The notes under the pieces: model-generated
Seen by the model: only the letters and a program-made list of their open reading frames with translations
Told to the model about the DNA's origin: nothing
Database searches by the model: none
Assembly: GCF_002153425.1 (NCBI RefSeq)
Contig: NZ_KZ119600.1
Span: forward strand, 2,717,920-2,781,919
From: Litchfieldia alkalitelluris
Lineage (GTDB): Bacteria > Bacillota > Bacilli > Bacillales > Salisediminibacteriaceae
Reading direction: 5' to 3'
Length of the DNA: 64,000 bases
Shown here: piece by piece, positions 46,584 to 56,674 of the stretch
How the letters are laid out: every line of letters begins with the position of its first letter
Numbering within the stretch: the stretch's first letter is position 1
Position numbers and translations under genes: made by a program

Positions 46584-48281
46584 CTACTTTATTTGTTGTT
46601 TTATAGCTTCAATTAACTCGTCTTTATGAATTTCAATCACTTCTCCTGAGTGACGAACTTTCATCTCTATAATCCCTTCACTAGCCCTTTTTCCAATAGT
46701 AAGTCTAACTGGGAAGCCGAATAAGTCTGCGTCTTTAAATTTAACTCCTGGTCTCTCTGCACGATCGTCGAATAACACATCGTATTCTTTATTCAACAGG
46801 ACGTATAACTCTTCAGCCAACTCCCGCTGATCGTCCTGTTTCATATTAACAGGAATTAGATGAATATCAAATGGTGATACAGAAGCAGGCCATACGATGC
46901 CATCATCATCATGATGCTGTTCAATAATAGCAGCAACAATCCTAGATACACCTATTCCATAACAACCCATAACCATTGGTTTGTTTTTCCCATTTTCATC
47001 GAGGAAGTTTGCGCCCATTGCATCACTATATTTCGTGCCTAGCTTAAATACATGGCCGACCTCTATCCCCTCTTTGAACATTATAGTTCCTTTTCCATCA
47101 GGTGAAGGATCTCCTGGCTGGATATTCCTTAGGTCGCCATAGCTCGCCACTTGAAAATCTCGGCCTGGATTTACATTTTTATAATGTTTATCCACACTAT
47201 TACCACCACATACACCATTAACAATCGACTCTACAGCATGGTCCGCAATTACTTTAATTTCCTGTTGTACATTTACTGGTCCAATAAAACCTGGAACAGT
47301 TTGCAACCACTTTTTTATTTCCTCATCAGAAGCCATTTCCACTATTGTAGCTTCAAATAAGTGCTTTATCTTCACATCATTTACTTCATGGTCGCCACGC
47401 ACTAATACAAGTACAGGTTCACCATCTACCATGAATAGAACAGATTTAATTAATTTTTCTTTTGAGACATCTAAGAAGTTCGCCACATCTTCAATTGTTT
47501 TCTTCCCTGGAGTTTCAACCAATTTCAAATGAGACAATTCTTCATCAGATTTTTCGTATGTTACATTTACAGCAGCAATTTCAATATTTGCAGCATAATC
47601 AGATTGATCGGAGTAAGCAATAGTATCTTCTCCTATTTCAGACAATACCATAAATTCATGTGTATCTGTACCACCAATTGCACCTGAATCTGCTTCCACT
47701 GCCCGGAAATCCAATCCACAGCGTGTAAAAATCGTAGTATATGCGTCGTACATTTTTTGATAACTCTCATCTAACGCTTCAACACTCGTATCAAATGAAT
47801 AAGCATCTTTCATAAGAAATTCCCTTGATCTAAGAACACCAAATCTTGGTCTTCTTTCATCTCGAAATTTATTTTGAATTTGATATAAAGTCATTGGTAA
47901 CTTCTTATAGGAACGAATATCATCCCTTACTAACGTTGTAATGACTTCTTCATGGGTAGGTCCTAATGCAAACTCCCTGCCATGCCGGTCGTGTAGTCTC
48001 ATTAATTCTGGGCCATAAGCTTCCCAACGTCCTGATTCCTGCCATAATTCTGCAGGCTGTATAGCAGGCATAAGTAGTTCTTGAGCACCTGCCATATCCA
48101 TTTCTTCACGAATTATGTTTTCTACTTTCTTTAGTGCTTTCAATCCTAATGGTAGGAAAGAATATACCCCAGACGTACTTTGACGAATTAATCCAGCTCG
48201 CAGCATTAACTGGTGACTTTTTACATCTGCATCACTTGGTACATCTCTCAATGTGGGTGCTAAAAATGTACTTTGTTTCAT
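46584..48281 (-). CDS. proS: Prolyl-tRNA synthetase (bacterial type)
   Basis: 565 residues. Class II core with [20 protein letters not shown], the [24 protein letters not shown]-type region at about 140-160, an inserted YbaK-like editing domain (about 225-410, [11 protein letters not shown]), and the C-terminal anticodon-binding domain. Full length, 21 bp after rasP. Confidence 0.97.
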   Translation of the reverse strand: MKQSTFLAPTLRDVPSDADVKSHQLMLRAGLIRQSTSGVYSFLPLGLKALKKVENIIREEMDMAGAQELLMPAIQPAELWQESGRWEAYGPELMRLHDRHGREFALGPTHEEVITTLVRDDIRSYKKLPMTLYQIQNKFRDERRPRFGVLRSREFLMKDAYSFDTSVEALDESYQKMYDAYTTIFTRCGLDFRAVEADSGAIGGTDTHEFMVLSEIGEDTIAYSDQSDYAANIEIAAVNVTYEKSDEELSHLKLVETPGKKTIEDVANFLDVSKEKLIKSVLFMVDGEPVLVLVRGDHEVNDVKIKHLFEATIVEMASDEEIKKWLQTVPGFIGPVNVQQEIKVIADHAVESIVNGVCGGNSVDKHYKNVNPGRDFQVASYGDLRNIQPGDPSPDGKGTIMFKEGIEVGHVFKLGTKYSDAMGANFLDENGKNKPMVMGCYGIGVSRIVAAIIEQHHDDDGIVWPASVSPFDIHLIPVNMKQDDQRELAEELYVLLNKEYDVLFDDRAERPGVKFKDADLFGFPVRLTIGKRASEGIIEMKVRHSGEVIEIHKDELIEAIKQQIK

Positions 48282-48302
48282 AGTCCACCTCAGTTTTGTT
48301 CC

Positions 48303-49562
48303 TTAGAGGAAAAATTTGTTTATATCGTTCCATGTTACTACTAACATGAGTAGCATGAGTAAAGCAAAACCTATAAAATGTACTAACCCTTCCTTTTGTG
48401 GGTCTATCGGTTTACCTCTAACGGCCTCCACCCCAATAAATAATAGCCTTCCTCCATCAAGAGCAGGTAAAGGAAGTAAATTAATGATTCCTAGATTAAC
48501 GCTTAAGATGGCTGTCCATTGCATGAGTACAAGGAAACCCATTGCAGCCACTTCATCTGTATAACTGTATATACCTACTGGGCCAGCCAAATGATCAAGG
48601 GTAAATTGACCAGTCACAAGCATTCCTAATGCTTCAAAGATTAACATTGTAAACTCGTATGTTTGGGTGAAGCCAAAAGCCACTGCACCTAATACATTTT
48701 TTTCAGTCATTGGGAAAATACCCACTACACCTTGCACTTGCTCATCAGGCCCTACTCTTTCTTGCGGCGTCATAGATACTTCAAAGCGTTCTCCGTCCCT
48801 CTGTATCTCAAAAAGTAGAGGCTCATTTGGACTTGATTGAATAATCGACGTCATTTCTTCCCATGTGGCAACTTGTTGACCTTCGATCGAAACAATCCTA
48901 TCTCCACTTTCTAACCCAGATTGAATTGCGACTCCATCATCAGTCAAATCACCTACTAGCGCCTCATCAACAGGCATTCCTGCAAACCAAGCATAAAACG
49001 TTAAAATAACAATTGCTAGAACAAAATTCATCATAGGTCCTGCAAATAAAGCTAACGCCCGTTGTAATTTCGTTTTTGAACCAAACTGACGATCTAACGG
49101 AGCAATTTGCATTGGAACTTCATCATGTACATATTCTGCTTTCTCATCAATAGCATAAGTCACTAATCCCTCTTCATCTGCTACGTAACCCGTGACAAAT
49201 AGATCTTTTTCAAGATCAATTTTCTCCACTTGAATAACTTTACAGTCAGAATGTTTGGACTTATTATTAATGATTAGTTTATCTACTTTACCAGCCCTGT
49301 TAAAAAGTAATCCAATCTCGTACCCCGGTTTGATTGTAATCATTTCAGGGTCTTCTCCAGCCATGCGAACAAAACCACCTAACGGAAGAAGTCTAATCGT
49401 ATAAACAGTTTCAGCTTTTTTGAAAGAAAAAATCTTTGGACCAAATCCGATGGCAAATTCGCGACATAATATCCCTGCTCGCTTAGCAAAAATTAAATGC
49501 CCTAGTTCGTGTATAAAAACGAGAAGTCCAAATATGACAATGATAGACAAAAAAGTATTCAT
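48303..49562 (-). CDS. rasP: Site-2 intramembrane zinc protease RasP
   Basis: Cleaves membrane anti-sigma factors and signal peptides within the membrane. 419 residues; H18-E19-x-x-H22 in FIHELGH, PDZ domain (about 190-270), second metal motif [14 protein letters not shown]. Multiple membrane helices. In the uppS-cdsA-dxr-rasP-proS operon. Confidence 0.96.
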   Translation of the reverse strand: MNTFLSIIVIFGLLVFIHELGHLIFAKRAGILCREFAIGFGPKIFSFKKAETVYTIRLLPLGGFVRMAGEDPEMITIKPGYEIGLLFNRAGKVDKLIINNKSKHSDCKVIQVEKIDLEKDLFVTGYVADEEGLVTYAIDEKAEYVHDEVPMQIAPLDRQFGSKTKLQRALALFAGPMMNFVLAIVILTFYAWFAGMPVDEALVGDLTDDGVAIQSGLESGDRIVSIEGQQVATWEEMTSIIQSSPNEPLLFEIQRDGERFEVSMTPQERVGPDEQVQGVVGIFPMTEKNVLGAVAFGFTQTYEFTMLIFEALGMLVTGQFTLDHLAGPVGIYSYTDEVAAMGFLVLMQWTAILSVNLGIINLLPLPALDGGRLLFIGVEAVRGKPIDPQKEGLVHFIGFALLMLLMLVVTWNDINKFFL

Positions 49563-49574
49563 GGCATCACACCC

Positions 49575-50723
49575 TTAATTCAAATATGTTTGTACTTTTC
49601 TTCTAGTTTCAATATCCACCATGACAATATCGTTTAATGATGGAGCCTTTATGATGGAATGAGAGGATAATGCCTTTTCCACGAAATGATCAATACCTAA
49701 AAATGGTATTTTACCATTTAAAAAAGCATCTACTGCTACCTCATTAGCTGCATTTAAAACAGTAGGTGCCGTTCCACCTACCTTACCAGCTTCAAATGCA
49801 AGCTTTAAACAGCGGAATCTCTCTAAGTCGGGATCTTCAAAATGAAGTGTCCCAACTTCCCATAAGTTTAACTTTTCTCCACCGTGTAAATCAAGCCTTT
49901 TTGGATAGGACATGGCATATTGAATGGGCACACGCATATCAGGTGTTCCCAAATGGGCTAGTACACTACCATCAATATATTCCACCATTGAGTGAATGAT
50001 ACTTTCTTTATGTAAAATCACATCAATTTGTTCATAATCCATATCAAAAAGCCATCTTGCTTCAATCACTTCAAGTCCTTTATTCATCATTGTAGCGGAA
50101 TCTATCGTAATCTTGGCTCCCATATTCCAGTTAGGGTGATTTAGTGCCTCTTTTACTGTAACCCCTTCTAATTCAGCTAGACTTTTGTCTCTAAAGCTAC
50201 CCCCAGAAGCAGTGAGTATTAATCGCCTCACTTCTTTTTCCACATCACCATGAAGACATTGATATATAGCTGAATGTTCACTATCTACTGGTATTAATTT
50301 TACACCGTATTTATTCGCTTCCTCAGTGACAATATGACCAGCAGTTACTAGTGTCTCTTTATTGGCTATCCCAATATCCTTTCCTGCTTCAATTGCAGCT
50401 AAGGTTGGTTTGAGTCCTACACTACCCATAACAGCGTTAATAAGCATATCAGACTTCTCAAATGCAGCAGCTTCTATCAAACCTTCTTCTCCGTAATATA
50501 CTTTTATGTTAGCTGGTAGCTCCACCTTTAATTTGTCGGCCATATCCTTTGTGAGGACACTCACCACTTCTGGCTTAAATTCGTGAACTTGCTGAAGACC
50601 TAGTTCCATATTTCTTCCAAATGATAAGCTAACAAGCTGAAATTCATTTTGATGGGCACGGATGACATCAAGTGTCTGTGTACCTATAGATCCTGTTGAG
50701 CCTAATAAACTAATTTTCTTCAT
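49575..50723 (-). CDS. dxr: 1-deoxy-D-xylulose 5-phosphate reductoisomerase
   Basis: Second step of the MEP isoprenoid pathway; feeds undecaprenyl phosphate synthesis with UppS in the same operon. 382 residues; NADPH-binding [15 protein letters not shown] at the start, metal site [12 protein letters not shown], flexible loop [21 protein letters not shown] (cut here at its core). Confidence 0.96.
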   Translation of the reverse strand: MKKISLLGSTGSIGTQTLDVIRAHQNEFQLVSLSFGRNMELGLQQVHEFKPEVVSVLTKDMADKLKVELPANIKVYYGEEGLIEAAAFEKSDMLINAVMGSVGLKPTLAAIEAGKDIGIANKETLVTAGHIVTEEANKYGVKLIPVDSEHSAIYQCLHGDVEKEVRRLILTASGGSFRDKSLAELEGVTVKEALNHPNWNMGAKITIDSATMMNKGLEVIEARWLFDMDYEQIDVILHKESIIHSMVEYIDGSVLAHLGTPDMRVPIQYAMSYPKRLDLHGGEKLNLWEVGTLHFEDPDLERFRCLKLAFEAGKVGGTAPTVLNAANEVAVDAFLNGKIPFLGIDHFVEKALSSHSIIKAPSLNDIVMVDIETRRKVQTYLN

Positions 50724-50789
50724 TAGTAACTCCTTTACTCATTTAATACACTAATTACTTACCTATGAAGCTGCCTTATACTCATGAGG

Positions 50790-51581
50790 TCAGATAAGGC
50801 CTAACAAGTATAAGATAGGCATAACAAAAATTAAACTATCGAATCTGTCTAGAATACCTCCATGACCAGGTAAAACTTGTCCAGAATCTTTGACTGAATA
50901 ATGGCGCTTTAGTGCTGACTCCACTAAGTCTCCTAATTGGCCAGTTACGGATACAACAAAAATAAATAAAACCGTAATAAACCAAGAGTCAAATATTGGA
51001 ACAAACAAAACATACGTAATTCCAATTAAAAAAGCAACTAAAATTCCACCAATAGCCCCTTCTATTGTCTTTTTAGGACTTATTTCTGGCCAAAGTTTGT
51101 GTTTCCCAAAACTCCTTCCAGCGAAATACGCTCCAGAGTCAGTCGACCATACTAAAATTAGGATAAAGAAAAGTAAGAATAAGCCATCGTCTAAAAATCT
51201 TGTATAAATAAAATAATGAAAGCCTAATCCAGTATATACTGATGCTAGAACAATGAAACCTACATCATCGAATGTAAAGGAGTTCTTTGTAACTACAGTT
51301 AAAGCAAGCAATACAACGATTAACAATAAAAACAATTCTAACTTGTGAACATGAAGCCATTCCAAAGATGTCATTTTCTCTGGAATAAGCAATAACCACA
51401 TCAGAATGAAGCTTAAGAAACTCATAGGGGACAAGAGTTTCATTTGTTTCATCCGTATTAGTTCGCCCATTGCCACACTTGCTAAGGCAATCATTAAGAG
51501 AGTAAATGGCCATTCACCAATTATAACTAATGTTACAAAAGCTGCTCCTGCAATAACTGCTGTAATTAATCGTTGCTTCAA
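50790..51581 (-). CDS. cdsA: Phosphatidate cytidylyltransferase
   Basis: Makes CDP-diacylglycerol, the substrate of PgsA. 263 residues, about eight membrane helices, CdsA signature in LVESALKRHYSVKDSG and LPGHGGILDRFDS. Confidence 0.95.
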   Translation of the reverse strand: MKQRLITAVIAGAAFVTLVIIGEWPFTLLMIALASVAMGELIRMKQMKLLSPMSFLSFILMWLLLIPEKMTSLEWLHVHKLELFLLLIVVLLALTVVTKNSFTFDDVGFIVLASVYTGLGFHYFIYTRFLDDGLFLLFFILILVWSTDSGAYFAGRSFGKHKLWPEISPKKTIEGAIGGILVAFLIGITYVLFVPIFDSWFITVLFIFVVSVTGQLGDLVESALKRHYSVKDSGQVLPGHGGILDRFDSLIFVMPILYLLGLI

Positions 51582-51596
51582 TGATGACTCTCCTCT

Positions 51597-52361
51597 CTAT
51601 ACGCCCCCATACCTGCGGGCTCGCCTTTGATAACTAACTATCGCTTCCACAAAATCCTCTTTTGTAAAATCTGGCCATAAAACTTCTGTGAACCAAAACT
51701 CCGCATAAGCCAACTGCCAAAGCATAAAATTACTTAAGCGGATTTCTCCACTAGTTCTAATTAATAAATCAGGATCTGGCAATTCCGATGTCATAAGAAA
51801 TTGGCCAAGTTTCTCTTCTGTAATATCATCTTTTGACAACCCATTATTTTCAAGCATGTCATACATTTGCTTCACAGCGTTAATAATTTCAGAACGACTT
51901 CCATAATTCAGTGCAAAATTTAAAATTAAACCATCATTATCCTTTGTTTTCTCAATCGCTTTATCGACTGCCCTAATCGTATGTTTTGGTAAATTATCCT
52001 TTGACCCAGTTAACCTTACTACAACATTTTCCTCCATTAATTTAGGCAGCTCTTTCCCTAAAAATAATTCAGGTAATCTCATTAAAAAATCAACTTCCGT
52101 TTTCGGCCTCTTCCAGTTTTCTGTAGAAAAGGCATACAATGTTAATACTTTGACTCCGATTTCATTTGCCTGTTCCACAATATTCCTGATCACACTCATA
52201 CCTTCCCGGTGACCTGCAATTCTAGGGAGTCCACGCTTCTTGGCCCACCTTCCATTACCATCCATAATAATCGCTACATGATTTGGAATGTTTTCCACCT
52301 CTAATGTGTCATAGTAAGGCCCTGTATTCATATTGTGGTCTTTGATCTTTTTAAACATCAT
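51597..52361 (-). CDS. uppS: Isoprenyl transferase (undecaprenyl diphosphate synthase)
   Basis: Makes the C55 lipid carrier for wall synthesis. 254 residues; AIIMDGNGRWAKKRGLPR with catalytic Asp near residue 34, and LLIRTSGEIRLSNFMLWQ. The first start of its operon; 124 bp downstream of frr. Confidence 0.96.
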   Translation of the reverse strand: MMFKKIKDHNMNTGPYYDTLEVENIPNHVAIIMDGNGRWAKKRGLPRIAGHREGMSVIRNIVEQANEIGVKVLTLYAFSTENWKRPKTEVDFLMRLPELFLGKELPKLMEENVVVRLTGSKDNLPKHTIRAVDKAIEKTKDNDGLILNFALNYGSRSEIINAVKQMYDMLENNGLSKDDITEEKLGQFLMTSELPDPDLLIRTSGEIRLSNFMLWQLAYAEFWFTEVLWPDFTKEDFVEAIVSYQRRARRYGGV

Positions 52362-52427
52362 CTTATCCCCCAGATTGCTCTCACAGTATGTATAGTTTTA
52401 AATATGCGTCAGTATGGTGAAAAGTGT

Positions 52428-52455
52428 AAAAAAACCCCCTTTTCTTAGAGGGTCT
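52428..52455 (-). terminator. Intrinsic terminator of frr
   Basis: Stem ACCCTC/GGGGGT with loop TAAGAAAA, followed by TTTTTT on the minus strand. Confidence 0.8.
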
Positions 52456-52485
52456 TTTACATTGTTCATTTTACATGGTTTTTCA

Positions 52486-53043
52486 TTACACTTCCATGAT
52501 TTCTTCTTCTTTTTCTTTTGCTATCGCATCAATTTGTTTAATGACATTATCTGTTAGCTGCTGTACTTCATCTTGACTACGGCGAAGATCGTCTTCTGTT
52601 AATTCCCCATCTTTTTCTTGTTTCTTTAATTCGTCGTTTGCATCCCTACGAATGTTACGAACTGCTACTTTCGCTTCCTCTGTATAACGACCTGTCATCT
52701 TAACTAATTCTTTTCTTCTTTCTTCAGTTAAAGCAGGAATGGCAATACGAATAATGTTACCATCATTAGTTGGAGATAGACCTAAATCAGCCATTTGAAT
52801 CGCCCGTTCAATATCAGAAATGGAAGATTTGTCAAACGGTTGGATCGTAAGCATTCTTGCTTCTGGTACTGAAACAGTAGCTAATTGGTTTAAAGGTGTC
52901 ATCATACCATAATACTCTACTTGTACTTTGTCTAATAACGATGGGTTAGCTCGTCCAGCTCGAATCGTTCCAAGTTCTTTACGGTAGGCTTCAACTGATT
53001 TGTTCATCTTTTCTTTCGCTTGGTTTAAGATGTCTTGTGACAT
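52486..53043 (-). CDS. frr: Ribosome recycling factor
   Basis: 185 residues, full length; three-helix bundle with [17 protein letters not shown] and the C-terminal [18 protein letters not shown]. Directly abuts pyrH. Confidence 0.97.
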   Translation of the reverse strand: MSQDILNQAKEKMNKSVEAYRKELGTIRAGRANPSLLDKVQVEYYGMMTPLNQLATVSVPEARMLTIQPFDKSSISDIERAIQMADLGLSPTNDGNIIRIAIPALTEERRKELVKMTGRYTEEAKVAVRNIRRDANDELKKQEKDGELTEDDLRRSQDEVQQLTDNVIKQIDAIAKEKEEEIMEV

Positions 53044-53768
53044 TATTCTTTCCCCCTTATTATTGTTCCAATTTCTTCACCCATAACTGCTCTTTTAATA
53101 TTTCCTTCTTCCATAATGGAAAAGACAATAAGTGGAATATCATTGTCCATACATAAGGAAGACGCAGTAGAATCCATTACAGCAAGACCTTCTTTTAATA
53201 AATCTAAATAAGTAAGTTTTTCATATTTAACTGCTGTTTCATCAACAGATGGATCTGCACTATATACGCCGTCCACTTTATTTTTAGCCATTAATATAAC
53301 GTCTGCTTCAATTTCCGCTGCCCTTAACGCTGCAGTTGTATCTGTTGAAAAATATGGGTTACCAGTACCAGCAGCAAATATAACAACGCGTTTCTTTTCA
53401 AGGTGGCGTATAGCTCTCCTACGTATGTAAGGCTCTGCAACTTGACGCATTTCAATTGAAGTTTGAACTCTTGTTTGAACATCGATATTTTCTAAGCTAT
53501 CCTGTAAAGCGAGAGAATTCATCACAGTAGCAAGCATGCCCATGTAATCTGCTGTCGCCCTGTCCATCCCTTTCGCGCTTCCAGCCATACCTCTCCAAAT
53601 ATTTCCTCCACCAACAATAATCGCTACTTCAACATCTAATTTCATTATTTCTTTTATTTGATTGGCAATGGACTGAATAACCACTGGGTCGATACCGTAG
53701 CCTTGATCTCCAGCAAGAGCCTCACCACTTAATTTTAGCACAATTCGGTTATATTTTGGTTTTTCCAT
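53043..53768 (-). CDS. pyrH: UMP kinase
   Basis: 241 residues from ATG 53768 ([18 protein letters not shown]), five bases after GGAGG; the frame is open nine codons further up. Contains [10 protein letters not shown] and [16 protein letters not shown]. Phosphorylates UMP; hexameric, allosterically controlled in this family. Confidence 0.96.
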   Translation of the reverse strand: MEKPKYNRIVLKLSGEALAGDQGYGIDPVVIQSIANQIKEIMKLDVEVAIIVGGGNIWRGMAGSAKGMDRATADYMGMLATVMNSLALQDSLENIDVQTRVQTSIEMRQVAEPYIRRRAIRHLEKKRVVIFAAGTGNPYFSTDTTAALRAAEIEADVILMAKNKVDGVYSADPSVDETAVKYEKLTYLDLLKEGLAVMDSTASSLCMDNDIPLIVFSIMEEGNIKRAVMGEEIGTIIRGKE

Positions 53769-53829
53769 AATGTCCTCCAATGCTCTCGTTCCCAATCTTT
53801 TTGGAAAATTTTAATATAGTGAATCTTAG

Positions 53830-53852
53830 GAAAAAGGGACACAATGTGCCCC
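53830..53852 (-). terminator. Intrinsic terminator of tsf
   Basis: Stem GGGGCACA/TGTGTCCC (53836-53852) then TTTTTCC on the minus strand, seven nt after the tsf stop. Confidence 0.82.
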
Positions 53853-53859
53853 TCTTTTA

Positions 53860-54747
53860 TTAGTCTTTTTTCACTTGTGACATAACTTCTTCAGCAAAGT
53901 TATCTTCACGTTTCTCCATACCTTCTCCCACTTCATAACGGAAGAATAGTTTTACTGAAGCACCTTTAGAAGACACATATTTGCCAACCTTTTGATCTCC
54001 ATCTTTTACAAACGGCTGGTCATTTAAGCAGATATCCTCAAAATATTTGCTTAGTCTACCTTCAACCATTTTTTCAACGATTTTTTCAGGCTTTCCTTCG
54101 TTTAATGCTTGTTGCTTTAACACTTCGCGCTCACGGGAAACTTCTTCTTCAGAAACTTCATCGCGGCTTACATATTTAGGATTAATTGCTGCTACGTGCA
54201 TAGCAATGTCCTTCGCTAAAGATTCGTCTGATGTACCATCTAGTAGGGCTAATACACCAATTCGGCCACCCATATGAATATACTCACCGAAAGCTTGATT
54301 ATCTGCACGCTCTACGATTTCAAAGCGGCGTAAAGAGATTTTTTCACCAATTTTTGCAATTTGGTTATTGATGTAGTTGTTTAATGTATCTCCTTCACCT
54401 TCAAAGTTCTGTGTAAGAGCTTCTTCAACATTTGCTGGACTATTTTTCAAAATATGAGTAGCAACTGTATCCACAAGATTAATAAAGTTTTCGTTTTTAG
54501 ATACGAAGTCTGTTTCTGAGTTAATTTCAACAATAACAGCACGGTTACCGTCAACCTTTACGTGTGCTAAACCTTCAGCAGCAACACGGTCTGCTTTCTT
54601 AGCAGCTTTAGCAATCCCTTTTTCACGAAGGAAATCAATTGCTTTTTCCATATCACCATCAGTTTCAGTTAACGCCTTTTTACAATCCATCATACCTGCA
54701 CCAGTTTTTTCGCGCAGTTCTTTTACCATACTAGCTGTAATAGCCAT
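53860..54747 (-). CDS. tsf: Elongation factor Ts
   Basis: Exchange factor for EF-Tu. 295 residues; [18 protein letters not shown] and [13 protein letters not shown] are intact. Between rpsB and pyrH as in most bacteria; a terminator separates it from rpsB and the 224-bp gap shows no strong promoter, so readthrough is likely. Confidence 0.97.
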   Translation of the reverse strand: MAITASMVKELREKTGAGMMDCKKALTETDGDMEKAIDFLREKGIAKAAKKADRVAAEGLAHVKVDGNRAVIVEINSETDFVSKNENFINLVDTVATHILKNSPANVEEALTQNFEGEGDTLNNYINNQIAKIGEKISLRRFEIVERADNQAFGEYIHMGGRIGVLALLDGTSDESLAKDIAMHVAAINPKYVSRDEVSEEEVSREREVLKQQALNEGKPEKIVEKMVEGRLSKYFEDICLNDQPFVKDGDQKVGKYVSSKGASVKLFFRYEVGEGMEKREDNFAEEVMSQVKKD

Positions 54748-54921
54748 GAGAATTCCTCCTTCAAATATATCATAGTATTCATGTGTCTACCGAAAATAAA
54801 CACTTATGTATGTGTGAATAACTGTTAAAAACGATAGAACATTCTGTGTCTGCTTTTTCTATTATTTACATTTTGATCATAGTCTATAAAAACTATGCTC
54901 AGTTACCATGTAATAATAGTT

Positions 54922-54963
54922 TAAAAAAGGGTGATAAAGGGTCTAGCCCTCTATCACCCTTTA
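54922..54963 (-). terminator. Intrinsic terminator of rpsB
   Basis: Stem AAAGGGTGATAGAGGG / CCCTTTATCACCCTTT (one mismatch) then TTTTTT-rich DNA on the minus strand, about 10 nt after the stop. Confidence 0.92.
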
Positions 54964-54971
54964 GGAACGTC

Positions 54972-55670
54972 TTAAGCAGTTGTTTCTTCACCTTGGTTTG
55001 CTTCTATAATAGCATCAGCCATTTTCGCAGTTAATAAACGTACTGCACGAATTGCATCATCGTTACCAGGAATTACGTAGTCAATTTCATCCGGATCACA
55101 GTTTGTATCAACGATACCTACGATTGGAATATTTAACTTACGCGCTTCAGCAACAGCAATTCTTTCTTTACGTGGATCGATAATGAATAAAGCATCTGGA
55201 AGTTTCACCATATCTTTAATTCCACCTAGGAATTTTTCTAAACGATCCATTTCCTTTTTAAGAAGTACAACTTCTTTTTTAGGAAGTACTTCAAATGTAC
55301 CATCTTCCTGCATACGCTCTAAATCTTTAAGGCGACCAATACGCTTACGGATTGTATCAAAGTTAGTTAATGTACCACCTAACCAACGTTGGTTAATAAA
55401 ATACATTCCACTACGCTCAGCTTCTTCCTTAACAGCTTCCTGAGCTTGTTTTTTCGTACCAACAAAAAGTACAGTTCCGCCTTGTCCAGCTAGGTCACGA
55501 ACGTAGTTAAACGCTTCGTCTACCTTTTTAACTGTTTTTTGTAGGTCAATAATGTAAATACCGTTTCTTTCTGTGAAGATGTAGCGATCCATTTTAGGGT
55601 TCCAACGACGTGTTTGATGTCCGAAGTGTACCCCAGCTTCTAATAATTGTTTCATGGAAATCACTGCCAT
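54972..55670 (-). CDS. rpsB: 30S ribosomal protein S2
   Basis: 232 residues from ATG 55670 ([25 protein letters not shown]), preceded by GAGGAGG; three upstream codons are discarded. Binds the 30S platform with S1. Own promoter and a structured leader upstream. Confidence 0.97.
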   Translation of the reverse strand: MAVISMKQLLEAGVHFGHQTRRWNPKMDRYIFTERNGIYIIDLQKTVKKVDEAFNYVRDLAGQGGTVLFVGTKKQAQEAVKEEAERSGMYFINQRWLGGTLTNFDTIRKRIGRLKDLERMQEDGTFEVLPKKEVVLLKKEMDRLEKFLGGIKDMVKLPDALFIIDPRKERIAVAEARKLNIPIVGIVDTNCDPDEIDYVIPGNDDAIRAVRLLTAKMADAIIEANQGEETTA

Positions 55671-55672
55671 TC

Positions 55673-55767
55673 CACACACCTCCTCTTGGTTTTTATTCCT
55701 CCGCCTCCATCCGCTTTAAGTAAAACTACATCAGTAGCACCATTACTTAAATCAGGAGACGTGTGTG
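55673..55767 (-). promoter_or_regulatory. Possible autoregulatory leader of rpsB
   Basis: The leader segment CACACACGTCTCCT (55767-55754) can pair with AGGAGGTGTGTG (55684-55673): seven plus five base pairs around a two-base GT bulge. The second arm contains the rpsB ribosome-binding site. The arrangement fits translational control by S2, but I could not match it to a known leader family. Confidence 0.45.
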
Positions 55768-55783
55768 ATTAACACCGAGAATT

Positions 55784-55812
55784 AATATATCATATTGTCA
55801 CATTGATGACAA
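55784..55812 (-). promoter_or_regulatory. Sigma-A promoter of rpsB
   Basis: Minus strand: TTGTCA (55812-55807), 17 bp, TATATT (55789-55784). It lies about 110 bp upstream of the rpsB start, just before the swrB stop codon. Confidence 0.68.
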
Positions 55813-55825
55813 GTGCGTGATTAAA

Positions 55826-56326
55826 TTATTTGTAGAATTTTAATAGAAGTTGTACTTCTCCAGCACCCATTTCTAATTTTTTAGCAATTTCATCGACAGT
55901 GAGGCCATCTTTGTGAAGCTTCAAAACTTGCGAAGTACTAGATGTATTGACTTCAATTGCCTCTTCTTCCGGAACGGGAGGTTCATACTTTTCGTAATCG
56001 TCTTCACCCATCATTCGATGATCAAATACTGGAGATTGCTCTTCCAAATTATTTTGATGATTTGGTTTAATCGAGGGTAGCTGATCTTCTTGAGCTTCTG
56101 TATAATTTGTCTTTTTTACGCTTACTGCACTATTTTTACTAATTAGTTTTACTAGTTTTTCATTGTTTTCTTTCATCTCTTCTGTGAATGACAATAGCAT
56201 ATCTTCCATTTCCTTCATTTCTTTCTTTTGATCTGGCTGATACTTAGTTTGTCTTTGAAATAGAATAATGATTATAAAAAAACTAATAAAATGAAGTATA
56301 AAGCTTACGGTAATTAAATATCCCAT
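55826..56326 (-). CDS. swrB: SwrB-like motility protein
   Basis: 166 residues: N-terminal membrane helix (about 4-24, LITVSFILHFISFFIIIIL), charged middle, and a C-terminal helix-turn-helix-like end LHKDGLTVDEIAKKLEMGAGE. Size, layout and place between sigD and rpsB match B. subtilis SwrB, which promotes flagellar export apparatus activity and sigma-D levels during swarming. Sequence conservation outside the ends is low. Confidence 0.8.
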   Translation of the reverse strand: MGYLITVSFILHFISFFIIIILFQRQTKYQPDQKKEMKEMEDMLLSFTEEMKENNEKLVKLISKNSAVSVKKTNYTEAQEDQLPSIKPNHQNNLEEQSPVFDHRMMGEDDYEKYEPPVPEEEAIEVNTSSTSQVLKLHKDGLTVDEIAKKLEMGAGEVQLLLKFYK

Positions 56327-56339
56327 TTTAGCTAACTCC

Positions 56340-56657
56340 TTACCATTTCACATCAAAATGCTTACCTTTAAAAGGATGATCCTCGAAATCTTCCCCTTTA
56401 GAATCAACCTTCATTTGTTTTTTGTTATATTGCTGACTATTCTTCTTCTCTTTCTCAGAATCATTATTTAATCTTTTCTTTTCAGCATGCTCTGTTTCTG
56501 TTACTTGAGTTCTCTTTTTAACTGACTCTTCTAGTTGATTTTGTGAGATGTGATGTTGCACATTAGGGCCACGTTGCTGTAGTTGATCTTGTATTTTGCC
56601 AGCTGTTTGTGTTCGCGGTAAGGCTACTTGTAGTTCAATTGATTTTAAGCCCCCCAT
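56340..56657 (-). CDS. Unrecognised small hydrophilic protein in the che/sigD operon
   Basis: 105 residues, no membrane segment. Start MGGLKSIELQVALPRTQTAGKIQ, a charged Lys/Glu-rich middle likely disordered, and an end HPFKGKHFDVKW. It is 13 bp upstream of swrB and 17 bp after the FapA-like gene, so part of the operon. I do not know a function; the conserved-looking ends suggest a short binding segment at each side of a flexible linker. B. subtilis has no gene here. Confidence 0.75.
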   Translation of the reverse strand: MGGLKSIELQVALPRTQTAGKIQDQLQQRGPNVQHHISQNQLEESVKKRTQVTETEHAEKKRLNNDSEKEKKNSQQYNKKQMKVDSKGEDFEDHPFKGKHFDVKW

Positions 56658-56674
56658 TCCATCCCCTCCATCTA

